DNA of 64,000 bases from Curtobacterium sp. VKM Ac-1393 (GCF_015350995.1 NZ_JADKRW010000009.1:51393-115392); one strand, 5' to 3'. Counted from the stretch's first letter, positions 34,704 to 42,570 are shown. Notes: a model not told the origin generated them from the sequence alone. Program-made: numbers and translations.

Positions 34704-35975
34704 ATGACGATCACCGCCCCGCACGCGTCCACTGGCACCGCTCCGCTCGCCAACGCGCTCGAGCAGCTGCGTGCCGCCGCCGCCACGCTCGAGATCGACG
34801 CCGGCGCGGTTCAACTGCTCGCACAGGCCCGCCGGGAGATTTCCGTCGCGGTCCCCCTTCGCCGCGACGACGGGACCATCGAGGTGTTCCGCGGGTATCG
34901 GGTGCAGCACAACTTCACCCGGGGCCCGGCGAAGGGCGGTGTGCGGTTCGCACCGTCCGTCGATTTGGACGAGGTACGTGCGCTGGCGATGTGGATGACG
35001 TGGAAGTGCGCCCTCGTCGACCTGCCCTACGGCGGCGCAAAGGGTGGGGTAGCGATCGACCCGCGGCAGTACTCGGAAGCGGAGATCGAACGGGTGACCC
35101 GCCGATACACCAGCGAGATCCTCCCGGTCATCGGCCCCGACCGAGACATCCCCGCACCTGACGTGGGAACCGACGAGCGCACCATGGCTTGGATGATGGA
35201 CACCTTCTCGGTCAGTCACGGCTTCACCGTGCAGAGCGTGGTCACGGGCAAGCCGATCGCGCTCGGCGGCTCGCTCGGCCGTGCTACGTCCACCAGCCGT
35301 GGTGTTGCACTCGTCGCCCTCGCTGCATTGGAGCTGCGCGGGCTCGCGCCGACGGCGACGACGGCAGCTGTGCAGGGGTTCGGAAAGGTCGGCCGGCACG
35401 CCGCTCGGTTCCTCGCGGACGCCGGGGTCCGCGTCCAAGCGGTGAGTGACCAGTACGGTGCAGTCCTCTCTCCCGGTGGTCTCGATCTTGATGCACTTGG
35501 CCGTCATGTCGATGTCCACGGCACCGTTGTCGGGTTCGCCGGCGCCGACCTGCTCCCCGCTGAGGATCTCCTTCGACTCGACGTCACCCTCCTCGTCCCG
35601 GCTGCTGTCGAGGGTGTCATCCACGAAGGCAACGTCAACGGTGTGCGCGCCTCGATCATTGTGGAAGGCGCAAACGGACCCGTCACCACCGGCGCGGATG
35701 CTGTTCTCGCCGCCCGTGATGTGCTGGTCGTGCCGGACATCCTCGCCAACGCCGGCGGTGTGATCGTGTCCTACTTCGAATGGGTGCAGGCGAAACAGAC
35801 CTACCGGTGGTCGCTCGACACCGTCGAATCGCGACTACGAGACCGCATCCTCGGCGCTTGGGAGGCTGTCGCCGCCGAGCAGGCAAGCCGTGGCGGCACG
35901 CTACGCGAGGCCGCGATGCGCATTGCCGTCGAACGGGTCCTGGAAGCCCACCGCAACCGCGGCCTTTATCCCTGA
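34704..35975 (+). CDS. Glu/Leu/Phe/Val-type dehydrogenase (glutamate dehydrogenase family)
   Basis: 423 residues. Substrate domain: RGYRVQHNFTRGPAKGGVRF, then MTWKCALVDLPYGGAKGGVA with the catalytic lysines of the K(C/M)A and GGAKGG motifs, and PAPDVGTDERTMAWMMDTFS with the proton-relay Asp. Coenzyme domain: TAAVQGFGKVGRHAARFLAD, and AAVEGVIHEGN, IIVEGANGPVTTGADAVLAA. The length and motifs are those of hexameric glutamate dehydrogenase. It would deaminate glutamate or a substituted glutamate to the 2-oxo acid. It is divergent from MFS-pxpABC and cotranscribed with an RraA-type aldolase 37 bp downstream. Confidence 0.94.
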   Translation: MTITAPHASTGTAPLANALEQLRAAAATLEIDAGAVQLLAQARREISVAVPLRRDDGTIEVFRGYRVQHNFTRGPAKGGVRFAPSVDLDEVRALAMWMTWKCALVDLPYGGAKGGVAIDPRQYSEAEIERVTRRYTSEILPVIGPDRDIPAPDVGTDERTMAWMMDTFSVSHGFTVQSVVTGKPIALGGSLGRATSTSRGVALVALAALELRGLAPTATTAAVQGFGKVGRHAARFLADAGVRVQAVSDQYGAVLSPGGLDLDALGRHVDVHGTVVGFAGADLLPAEDLLRLDVTLLVPAAVEGVIHEGNVNGVRASIIVEGANGPVTTGADAVLAARDVLVVPDILANAGGVIVSYFEWVQAKQTYRWSLDTVESRLRDRILGAWEAVAAEQASRGGTLREAAMRIAVERVLEAHRNRGLYP

Positions 35976-36012
35976 TTTCAAGCTCCGCCCGTGGAGAGAA
36001 ACGAGACCCACC

Positions 36013-36657
36013 ATGACCAGCCCCATCCGGATCACCCCGGACATCACCCGAGCACCCGCTGAGCTCGTCGACCGGTTCCGGCAGTACCCGGTCGCGAACC
36101 TCGGCGACGCCATGGATCGGATCGGTATCGTCGAGGCCGGCATCACACCGATGTGGGACGGCGCAGCAGCAGTTGGCAGCGCCCTGCCGCTGCTCACTGT
36201 CGCCGGCGACAACCTCGCACTCATCGAGGTCCTCGACCTGATCCAGCCCGGCGACTTCATCGCCGTCAACGCCGCCGGCTACACGGACCGTGCCGTCATG
36301 GGCGACAACCTCGCCCAGCGGTTTCAGGCGTTCGGTGCCGTTGGCGCCGTCGTCGACGGGGCAGCCCGTGACCGCGACATCATTCGCGACTTCGCGTTCC
36401 CCGTCTGGAGCCGCGGCATTTCACCCGCCGGCCCCTTCAAGCACGGACCGGGCACGATCGGTTCGCCCATCGCGCTTGGCGGCGTCGTCGTGAACGCCGG
36501 CGACATCATCGCCGCGGACTCCGACGGTGTCATCGTTGTTCCCCGCGACCGCGCCGAGGAAGTTCTGGCCGGTGCTGCTGAGATCGCACGCATCGAAGCC
36601 GAGAAGGACGAGGAAGCTGCGCAATTCCGCGCCGCCGCGCAAGCACGAACTGCCTAA
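36013..36657 (+). CDS. RraA-like protein / 4-hydroxy-4-methyl-2-oxoglutarate aldolase family
   Basis: 214 residues. The family path is VANLGDAMDRIG near the start, LIQPGDFIAVNAAG, MGDNLAQRFQAFGAVGAVVD, then GAARDRDII, and PIALGGVVVNAGDIIAADSD at the end. The residues known to hold the divalent metal and pyruvate enolate in HMG/CHA aldolases are present (Asp in GDNL, Arg-Asp in GAARD). True RNase-E regulators are shorter and lack this catalytic set in non-enterics. The likely reaction is cleavage of a 4-hydroxy-2-oxo diacid or oxaloacetate decarboxylation. It lies directly after the glutamate-type dehydrogenase, whose product would be a 2-oxo diacid. Ends at a strong terminator. Confidence 0.9.
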   Translation: MTSPIRITPDITRAPAELVDRFRQYPVANLGDAMDRIGIVEAGITPMWDGAAAVGSALPLLTVAGDNLALIEVLDLIQPGDFIAVNAAGYTDRAVMGDNLAQRFQAFGAVGAVVDGAARDRDIIRDFAFPVWSRGISPAGPFKHGPGTIGSPIALGGVVVNAGDIIAADSDGVIVVPRDRAEEVLAGAAEIARIEAEKDEEAAQFRAAAQARTA

Positions 36658-36666
36658 CTGGCCCCG

Positions 36667-36714
36667 GACGCAACGGAGGCGCGGTGCCTGCTGGCACCGC
36701 GCCTCCGTTGCGTC
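36667..36714. terminator. Strong bidirectional terminator hairpin
   Basis: A perfect 22-bp stem with a TGCT loop: the left arm begins GACGCAACGGAGGCGCG (36667) and the right arm ends CGCGCCTCCGTTGCGTC (36714). It stands between the RraA gene and the convergent IclR-like gene. There is no long U-run on either side, as is common in high-GC actinobacteria. Confidence 0.92.
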
Positions 36715-36736
36715 AATCCCTGCTGCTTAGTCGGTC

Positions 36737-37237
36737 TCAGGTGCGCGTTTTCATCACCACGGCCGCGGCTGCACGCAGCGCGGCAACCACTTCCTGGTAC
36801 CGGCGAGAGTGCTCTTGCCATACTCCGGGCAGCACTTCGATCAACGGGACACCAAAAGACACTCCCGAATACCCATCGAGCGGAATCGCGACTCCGTAGA
36901 CACTGGGGTGGACGCGTCCGGGATCGATCGCGTATCCCCGCGCTCGTGCGGCCGGCACGGCCTTGCGCGCCGCGACAGCCTCTTGCTCGGGCATCTCAGC
37001 AACCACCGCCGCCGCGGCATCCGGGTCGAGTCCCGCCAGCGCGGCGATGCCAACCGCGGTGCGCCCAGCACCGCGAACATCTCCGGGACGCGCGGTGGAT
37101 GCGAACGGGTTACGTCCGATGTGCTCGTCGAGGTATCGGACGTCAGTGCCCTCGAGGCGAGCGACCTGCACGATGTTCCGGCTCAAGACAGGAGAAGTTG
37201 CAACGACGCGGAGAAGCCGTTCCGTGTCGAGTGGCAT
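36737..37237 (-). CDS. Stand-alone IclR-type effector-binding domain protein (no HTH)
   Basis: 166 residues. The whole protein corresponds to the C-terminal ligand domain of IclR regulators: LLRVVATSPVLSRNIVQVAR, LEGTDVRYLDEHIGRNPFAS, TAVGIAALAGLDPDAAAAVV, ARARGYAIDPGRVHPSVYGV, AIPLDGYSGVSFGVPL. The winged-helix domain of about 80 residues that should precede it is missing: the sequence upstream is the hydroxyacid dehydrogenase gene, whose TGA shares one base with this ATG (TGATG). Either it is a relic or a genuine sensor without DNA binding. Translational coupling and an intact frame argue for the second. Confidence 0.75.
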   Translation of the reverse strand: MPLDTERLLRVVATSPVLSRNIVQVARLEGTDVRYLDEHIGRNPFASTARPGDVRGAGRTAVGIAALAGLDPDAAAAVVAEMPEQEAVAARKAVPAARARGYAIDPGRVHPSVYGVAIPLDGYSGVSFGVPLIEVLPGVWQEHSRRYQEVVAALRAAAAVVMKTRT

Positions 37238-38286
37238 CAGTAGAACTCCACGGTGTCGACAACGTTTCGGAGCGACTCGCCATCGAGGAGCCGACGAGCG
37301 TTATCAGCGAACAACCGGACGATACGCTCCTCCTCAGTCACGGTAAGCGCCGCGGTGTGAGGGCTGATGAGCACCTGTCGCATGTCCCACAAAGGGCTGC
37401 CCGCAGGGAGTGGTTCCACCGCGACGACGTCGAGTGCCGCATATCCGACCCGCTCGGTCTGGATGGCCTCGATCAGCGCGACTTCGTTCACAACGGTGCC
37501 CCTTCCGACGTTCACGAACGTTGCGCCCGGGCGCAGCCCTGAGAAGAAGTCACTGTCGAGCAGCCCCTCCGTCACCGCCGTGCCCGGCAGTGTCGACACG
37601 ACGGCGTCAACTGCTGGTAGGACCGCGCCAAGCGCGTCGATGGCGACGACTTCCTCAACATGTTCTACCGGGCGACCGCTGCGGCTCGTTCCGATGACTC
37701 GCATGCCCAACGCTGCGCACAGCCGGGCTATCTCGGCACCGATCCCGCCAAGACCGAGAACGAGCACCGTCGACCCAGCGACGGGCTGCATGACCCAGCG
37801 GTCTGGCCACCGGTGTTTCCGCTGGTCAGCCGCGAGCCGCGGGAGCCGTTTTGCGCCCGCAAGGATCCCGAGAAGGGCAAACTCTGCGAGCGACGTTCCG
37901 TGCACCCCGGCGGACGTAGTGAAGCGCACGCGCCGGAGTTCATCGTTGGTTAGTCCGGCGGCGCGCACTTGTCCACCGCCGCCGGCGGCCATTGTGTGCA
38001 CCCACCGGAGCCTCGGATTCGTCCGAACCATCTCGGCGAGGAGGGCCGAGTCGGCATCAGGGACGCCGTACAGAGCGTCGGCTTCCCGGAGTGCGGCTCG
38101 CCAACGGGCGTTCACGTCGACGGCCCGTGTGAAAGACGGATCGCCGGCGAAGTCGGCCGGGAACCGCATTGGCGGGAGCGCTTCGGGGTCGTACACGAGG
38201 TCGAGGCGGGGCTCGAGGTCGCGGAGGAGGTCGACGTGCTCGGTCCGAATGGGCGCCGCCATCGCAACGCGCAAATGAGAATTCAT
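37237..38286 (-). CDS. D-2-hydroxyacid dehydrogenase (NAD-dependent)
   Basis: About 349 residues. The nucleotide-binding domain has TVLVLGLGGIGAEIARLCAA and RVIGTSRSGRP. Catalytic residues lie in VNVGRGTVVNEVALIEAIQT (Arg), LDVVAVEPLPAGSPLWDMRQ (Glu) and VLISPHTAALT (His). The substrate loop is MAAGGGGQVRAAGL. It reduces a 2-oxo acid or oxidises a 2-hydroxyacid. The start is uncertain: ATGs at 38310, 38292, 38286 and 38262 are in frame and none has a ribosome binding site. 38286 was chosen because NSHLRVAMAAPI fits the first strand. The operator at 38275-38292 overlaps this start, so the message may be leaderless. Coupled to the IclR-like protein. Confidence 0.88.
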   Translation of the reverse strand: MNSHLRVAMAAPIRTEHVDLLRDLEPRLDLVYDPEALPPMRFPADFAGDPSFTRAVDVNARWRAALREADALYGVPDADSALLAEMVRTNPRLRWVHTMAAGGGGQVRAAGLTNDELRRVRFTTSAGVHGTSLAEFALLGILAGAKRLPRLAADQRKHRWPDRWVMQPVAGSTVLVLGLGGIGAEIARLCAALGMRVIGTSRSGRPVEHVEEVVAIDALGAVLPAVDAVVSTLPGTAVTEGLLDSDFFSGLRPGATFVNVGRGTVVNEVALIEAIQTERVGYAALDVVAVEPLPAGSPLWDMRQVLISPHTAALTVTEEERIVRLFADNARRLLDGESLRNVVDTVEFY

Positions 38287-38292
38287 TCTCAT
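38275..38292. promoter_or_regulatory. Operator candidate, ATGAGA-N6-TCTCAT (site 4)
   Basis: ATGAGAATTCATTCTCAT is almost a perfect 18-bp palindrome (8 of 9 positions pair). It overlaps the start region of the hydroxyacid dehydrogenase gene. It is the best of the four sites of this class. Confidence 0.65.
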
Positions 38293-38376
38293 ATCATGCA
38301 GCTTCGGCATGCTCGGCACAACAAATCAGCGACTCTTCTCTGATGCGGGCTAGCTCAGCGGTGCATAGCCATGCGA

Positions 38377-39336
38377 CTAATTGGTCATGGTCGCGACGAG
38401 TCGCCCTCGGACGATGCCTTCTGAGAGTCGATCGAGTCCTCCAGGAATGTCCTCGAACGCTATAGCGGTGACGACCGGGGTCAGTGCCCCAACGGCGATC
38501 AGATCGTAGACATCGCGGAGCGCACGTGTGGAGCCGCCGAGCACACCGGTGAGGGTGACCTGATGGAGCACGAGAGCTCCAGTGCTGATGGAGGATTGCA
38601 CCTGCCCGATGCCGACCTGCACGACTCGGCCGCCGTGACGTACGGTCTCGACAGCCGTGGCGGTGGTGTCGCCGTAGCCAGCGAAGTCCACTATGACGTC
38701 CAAGCGTTCGTCGGCGAACTCGCCGATGTCTGCGGCGCACCGTGTCGCACCGAGTCCACGAGCCATCGGCCAAACGCTCTCCTTCACGTCCGCTACGTAG
38801 ACCTCTGCACCCTCGAGAACAGCAATCCGCACCCCGATCTGACCGAGTCCGCCGAGCCCGATGATGCCGACCTTGTTCCCGGACTCGACCTGCCCGACCG
38901 CAAGAACTGCGCGATGAGCAGTACTGCCGGCGTCCGTTGCGGCCGCGGCCTGCTCGAACGAGACCCGATCCGGAATGCCTACCAGAGAATCCGGATTCGC
39001 GATGACCTTCGATGCGTATCCGCCGTCGTAGGTCAGGCCCGCGACGACCTCGCCTTGCGGGCACATCCCGACCCGGTCGCCGACACGCCACCCGGACACG
39101 CCCTCGCCGACGTCGACGACGACGCCTGCGATCTCATGCCCCAGCGTCAGCGGCAATCTCACCCAGTCCGGTAGCAGAACGGTATCGCCCTCGAGCACGC
39201 CGACGTCCGAGTGACACAAGCCGACGGCCTTGACCTCGACGAGCACAGTGCCCGGCACCACTGTCGGTTCCGGAACCTCGTTGAGAGCCAGAGGCACGTG
39301 GGCCCTGGTGAACTGCCATGCCTGCATTGCCTTCAC
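38377..39336 (-). CDS. Zinc-type alcohol dehydrogenase lacking the structural zinc lobe
   Basis: 319 residues, medium-chain dehydrogenase fold. Catalytic zinc residues appear in EVKAVGLCHSDVGVLEGDTV and LTLGHEIAGVVVDVGEGVSG. The cofactor fold is VGIIGLGGLGQIGVRIAVLE. Where the four structural cysteines normally sit the protein has only MCPQGEVVAGLTYDGGYASK, so the lobe has been cut out and the protein is about 20 residues short of the usual length. It is most like AdhP-type NAD enzymes; the alcohol is unknown. It is 48 bp from a MarR gene on the same strand, probably cotranscribed behind it. Confidence 0.88.
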   Translation of the reverse strand: MKAMQAWQFTRAHVPLALNEVPEPTVVPGTVLVEVKAVGLCHSDVGVLEGDTVLLPDWVRLPLTLGHEIAGVVVDVGEGVSGWRVGDRVGMCPQGEVVAGLTYDGGYASKVIANPDSLVGIPDRVSFEQAAAATDAGSTAHRAVLAVGQVESGNKVGIIGLGGLGQIGVRIAVLEGAEVYVADVKESVWPMARGLGATRCAADIGEFADERLDVIVDFAGYGDTTATAVETVRHGGRVVQVGIGQVQSSISTGALVLHQVTLTGVLGGSTRALRDVYDLIAVGALTPVVTAIAFEDIPGGLDRLSEGIVRGRLVATMTN

Positions 39337-39384
39337 TCCTTCTTATGCTCACGAACGTGCAGGCACCGATCAACACGGGAACGG

Positions 39385-39861
39385 TCAGCCCGAGCGCGTG
39401 CCGAGCGTTGCAGCGACGGAGTTCTCGACTGCACGAAGGAGCTCGACCGCCGGTGCGACGTCGAAGCCCCCATCAACGTGCGGAGCGAGAAATCGTGTCC
39501 ACATGTCCCGCACTCTCCGCAGGTTCTCAGCCGCGATCGCGGTGGGGTGCACGCTGATGGAACGTCGATCGTCGGGGTTCGGGCGACGCTCGATCATGCC
39601 CTTCTCCGCCAGCGAGCGAAGGACCGCGCTCGTGTTACTCGACCGCAACCCGACCTCGGTGCAAATCCTGGTCGGGCTGACCCCGGGATGCCGCTGAACG
39701 TGGTTCATGACCAGGCTCTCGAGTTCCGTGATCTCGATGATCTCGATTGCAGGGTGCCCGTACAAGCGGATGTCTCGTCCGACGCTGAGCACAAGATGCG
39801 CCAGGTCTGCGAGCTGTTCGTCGCGCTCGGTTTCGCGGTGTCCCAACAGCGCTCCCCTCAT
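39385..39861 (-). CDS. MarR family regulator
   Basis: 158 residues. The winged helix covers about 45-115: ITELESLVMNHVQRHPGVSP, TRICTEVGLRSSNTSAVLRS, LAEKGMIERRPNPDDRRSIS (the wing with DDRR is typical). N- and C-terminal helices for dimerisation flank it. It is divergent from a Bcr/CflA-type exporter, and a perfect 20-bp palindrome sits between the two, 19 bp from both starts. This is the standard arrangement for a repressor of an efflux pump that also controls itself and the alcohol dehydrogenase behind it. Confidence 0.92.
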   Translation of the reverse strand: MRGALLGHRETERDEQLADLAHLVLSVGRDIRLYGHPAIEIIEITELESLVMNHVQRHPGVSPTRICTEVGLRSSNTSAVLRSLAEKGMIERRPNPDDRRSISVHPTAIAAENLRRVRDMWTRFLAPHVDGGFDVAPAVELLRAVENSVAATLGTRSG

Positions 39862-39880
39862 CAGTATGCTTACCTTAGCA

Positions 39881-39900
39881 TAGCTACGTATACGTAGCTA
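39881..39900. promoter_or_regulatory. Perfect 20-bp palindrome, MarR operator candidate
   Basis: TAGCTACGTATACGTAGCTA is a perfect inverted repeat in the 57-bp space between the divergent MarR gene and the exporter gene. Its size and position fit a MarR dimer site. The exporter ribosome binding site AGGAGG follows at 39908. Confidence 0.8.
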
Positions 39901-39918
39901 CTTATCCAGGAGGCACAG

Positions 39919-41205
39919 ATGACCCGGCACGCCAAACAGATGGACCCGGCATCGACCGGCACGATGACGAACGCCCGGATCGGAGTGAGGTTACTGCTCA
40001 CCCTCGCGTTGCTGTCCGGGATTGCTCCGTTCGCGATCGACATGTACCTGCCGGCGTTCCCCGAGATGGTTACCGATCTCGGCACGACGGCGTCGGTCGT
40101 CCAGCTGTCGCTCACCGCGTTCTTACTCGGGGCCGGCGCCGGCCAGGTGGTGTTCGGTCCGCTCTCCGACCGGTTCGGCCGCGCCAGTCCACTCATCGTG
40201 GGCATGGTCATCTACCTCATCGCCAGCGCCGCCGCCGCTCTCGCGCCGTCCGTTGAGTTCCTGATCGTCGCTCGGCTGGTGCAGGGCCTTGCAGCGGCGG
40301 CGGGCATGGTCATATCCCGCGCCATCGTCAGCGACCTCGCCACAGGGGTGGAGGCGGCGCGGGGACTCAGCATCATCATGACAGTGAGCGGCATCGCTCC
40401 AGTGCTTGCACCCGTCGCAGGGAGCCTGTTTGCCGAGCCGCTCGGCTGGCGCGGCCTGCTCTGGATCGTGACAGCACTCGTGGCCATCGGCCTGGTGGCA
40501 GTGTTCCTCGTCGTCAGGGAAACCAACCCCAGAGCATCACGAACAACCGCGTCCGGTCGGACCGCGATGTCCGGGTCGTCCAGGCGAACGCTCACCTCCC
40601 GCGTCTACGTCGGGAACACGCTCGCGTTCGTCTTCGCGTTCACCACGATGATGGCGTACATCTCCGCGTCACCCTTCTTGTACCAAGGGATGATGCACCT
40701 GAATCAGGTGCAGTACGGGCTCGCCTTCGGCCTGAACGCCCTCGCGCTCTTAGCAGTGGGTGCGGTCTCTGCACGCCTCACCCGCCGCGTGCACGTCGCG
40801 ACCCTCGCCCGGAGCGGCCTGCTGCTCAATCTCGGCGCGGTCATCGTGTTCGGGATGCTCGTCGTGACCGACGTTCCACCGATCTGGCTGGCGGTGCCGA
40901 TCTTCGTGTCCGTCGGGGTATTGGGGTTGAGCTTCGGCAACACGACCGCTCTCGCTCTCGCGGCAGTCCCGACGGCCGCCGGACTCGGCTCGGCGATCCT
41001 GGGCCTGCTCCAAAACGTGTTCGCAGGGGTCGCCGCCCCGATCGTCAGCAGCGGAGGGCAGAGCACCGCTGGACCACTGGCCATCACCATGCTCGTCACC
41101 TCTGCGCTCGCGAACCTCGCATTCGCGTTCGCCGGCACACACCGTTCATCACGGGGTACGCACCCACCGACGGCCTCCGGCGCCGGCGGCGTCCCAGCCA
41201 GCTGA
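39919..41205 (+). CDS. Bcr/CflA-type MFS multidrug exporter
   Basis: 428 residues, 12 predicted helices. The signature LSGIAPFAIDMYLPAFPEMV in helix 1, FLLGAGAGQVVFGPLSDRFG (helix 2-3 loop), RLVQGLAAAAGMVISRAIVS and VSGIAPVLAPVAGSLFAEPL are typical of the Bcr/CflA drug:H+ antiporters. Helix 12 and a short cytoplasmic tail end the protein. Substrate unknown (bicyclomycin or chloramphenicol-like compounds in relatives). Controlled by the MarR operator upstream; AGGAGG seven bases before the ATG. Confidence 0.94.
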   Translation: MTRHAKQMDPASTGTMTNARIGVRLLLTLALLSGIAPFAIDMYLPAFPEMVTDLGTTASVVQLSLTAFLLGAGAGQVVFGPLSDRFGRASPLIVGMVIYLIASAAAALAPSVEFLIVARLVQGLAAAAGMVISRAIVSDLATGVEAARGLSIIMTVSGIAPVLAPVAGSLFAEPLGWRGLLWIVTALVAIGLVAVFLVVRETNPRASRTTASGRTAMSGSSRRTLTSRVYVGNTLAFVFAFTTMMAYISASPFLYQGMMHLNQVQYGLAFGLNALALLAVGAVSARLTRRVHVATLARSGLLLNLGAVIVFGMLVVTDVPPIWLAVPIFVSVGVLGLSFGNTTALALAAVPTAAGLGSAILGLLQNVFAGVAAPIVSSGGQSTAGPLAITMLVTSALANLAFAFAGTHRSSRGTHPPTASGAGGVPAS

Positions 41206-41285
41206 GGCCACCACCGTGCTCGGAACACCCTCGTCACCGTCCCGGAAGGGCAGCGACGGGGACTCCGACCCGGGTGCGGTGTTCG

Positions 41286-41651
41286 TCAAAGCTCCTGACA
41301 CGGGTCACGGTCGTGAGCGATGTCGATCACCCGGTCCAGCTGCCGCAAGGCGGATTGCATGTCGGCGATCGCGCCGACGATCCGTTCGCGCTCTCCGGTC
41401 AGCATCCGCAGCACCTCCGGCGTTGCACGACCGGTGTCAACGCACGGAAGCATCACCAGCAGCGTCCTGCTGGGAAGCCCCGCGGCGAAAAGCTGCTGGA
41501 TGAGGCGCACCCGCCCGATGGCCGCCTCGTCGTAGCTCCGCTGACCACCGCTGGAGCGCCGCGCCACAAGGAGCCCCTGCTCTTCGTAGTACCGCAGCGC
41601 CCTGGTACTGACGCCCGCTCCGCGGGCAACCTCACCGATTCGCACGCTCAC
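41286..41651 (-). CDS. MerR family regulator
   Basis: 121 residues. The winged helix MSVRIGEVARGAGVSTRALR, YYEEQGLLVARRSSGGQRSY at the N-terminus is the textbook MerR DNA-binding domain, followed by the dimerisation helix (about 80-115). A short tail has one cysteine (DPCQEL) besides Cys in MLPCVDT, too few for a clear metal site. It is divergent from an SDR gene, with a MerR-type promoter between them, and probably activates it. Confidence 0.93.
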   Translation of the reverse strand: MSVRIGEVARGAGVSTRALRYYEEQGLLVARRSSGGQRSYDEAAIGRVRLIQQLFAAGLPSRTLLVMLPCVDTGRATPEVLRMLTGERERIVGAIADMQSALRQLDRVIDIAHDRDPCQEL

Positions 41652-41662
41652 ACCTCACGCTC

Positions 41663-41694
41663 TTGCACTTCACGTCAACGTCAGGTTCTAGCCT
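41663..41694 (+). promoter_or_regulatory. MerR-type promoter with 20-bp spacer
   Basis: TTGCAC (41663-41668) and TAGCCT (41689-41694) are separated by 20 bp. This over-long spacer is the hallmark of promoters that MerR proteins activate by DNA untwisting. The spacer contains an imperfect dyad around ACGTCAACGT. It reads toward the SDR gene at 41742. Confidence 0.6.
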
Positions 41695-41741
41695 AACAGA
41701 ACGACCCCACACCCCCGCGGGTCACGAAAGGACGCATCATC

Positions 41742-42449
41742 ATGGACATCAGCAACCAGGTCGCGCTCGTCACCGGCGCAAACCGGGGAATAGGAGAGCA
41801 CTTCGTCAACGAGCTCCTGTTGCGCGGGGTGCAGAAGGTCTACGCGACGTCCCGCAGGCCGGAACTGATTGACATCCCCGGCGTCCGAGTCCTCCCGTTG
41901 GATATCACCGATCCGGAATCGATCCGCGCCGCAGCCGAAGAAGCCTCGGACGTCACGCTCCTGATCAACAACGCAGGCCTCACTACTCACACCCCGCTCG
42001 TCACCGGTGACCTCGAGAACATCCGTCTCGAGATGGACACGCACTTCTACGGCACCCTGGACGTCGTCCGGACCTTCGCTCCCGTCCTGGCTTCCAATAA
42101 CGGCGGTGCGATCGTCAACATCCTGTCCGCACTGTCGTGGTTCTCCGTTCCCAATGCCGGTGCCTACAGTGCTGCGAAAGCAGCCGAGTGGAACCTGACA
42201 AACGCAATTCGTCTCGAACTCGCTCCGCAGCGGATTCTGGTACAGGCTGTCCATCTCGGCGCCGCCGACACTGATATGAACGCCGGCTACGACGGTCCCA
42301 TGATCGATGCGCGCGAAGTCCCTCGGGCTTCACTGGACGGACTCAGCAAGGACGCGATCGAGGTCATAGTCGACGATGCCAGCGGGCATGTCAAGGCCTC
42401 GCTCGCCGGGGACCCGGCAGAGTTCTACGCCGCCATGCTCGGGCATTAG
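41742..42449 (+). CDS. Short-chain dehydrogenase/reductase
   Basis: 235 residues. Blocks are QVALVTGANRGIGEHFVNEL (NADP-binding), VLPLDITDPESIRAA, LLINNAGLTTHTPL, IVNILSALSWFSVP and YSAAKAAEWNLTNAIRLEL (Tyr-xxx-Lys). A Ser in ILSALSW completes the triad. It is close to SDRs often found under MerR control and used against reactive aldehydes or quinones. GAAAGGA precedes the ATG. Confidence 0.92.
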   Translation: MDISNQVALVTGANRGIGEHFVNELLLRGVQKVYATSRRPELIDIPGVRVLPLDITDPESIRAAAEEASDVTLLINNAGLTTHTPLVTGDLENIRLEMDTHFYGTLDVVRTFAPVLASNNGGAIVNILSALSWFSVPNAGAYSAAKAAEWNLTNAIRLELAPQRILVQAVHLGAADTDMNAGYDGPMIDAREVPRASLDGLSKDAIEVIVDDASGHVKASLAGDPAEFYAAMLGH

Positions 42450-42570
42450 CCGCAGATGCAACCCCGCTCTCGTCCTGGTGGATCCAGCCGGGAAGCGGGC
42501 GAGCACGCGAGCAGAGCGGAACCCTTGTTCCGACCCGTCGGAGAGCGCAAGTCCCCGGCCGCAGCGGATC

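Noticed and set aside
38000..39900. Plus-strand ORFs covering the alcohol dehydrogenase and MarR genes
   Set aside because: They are antisense frames in GC-rich DNA. The minus-strand genes have full domain matches.
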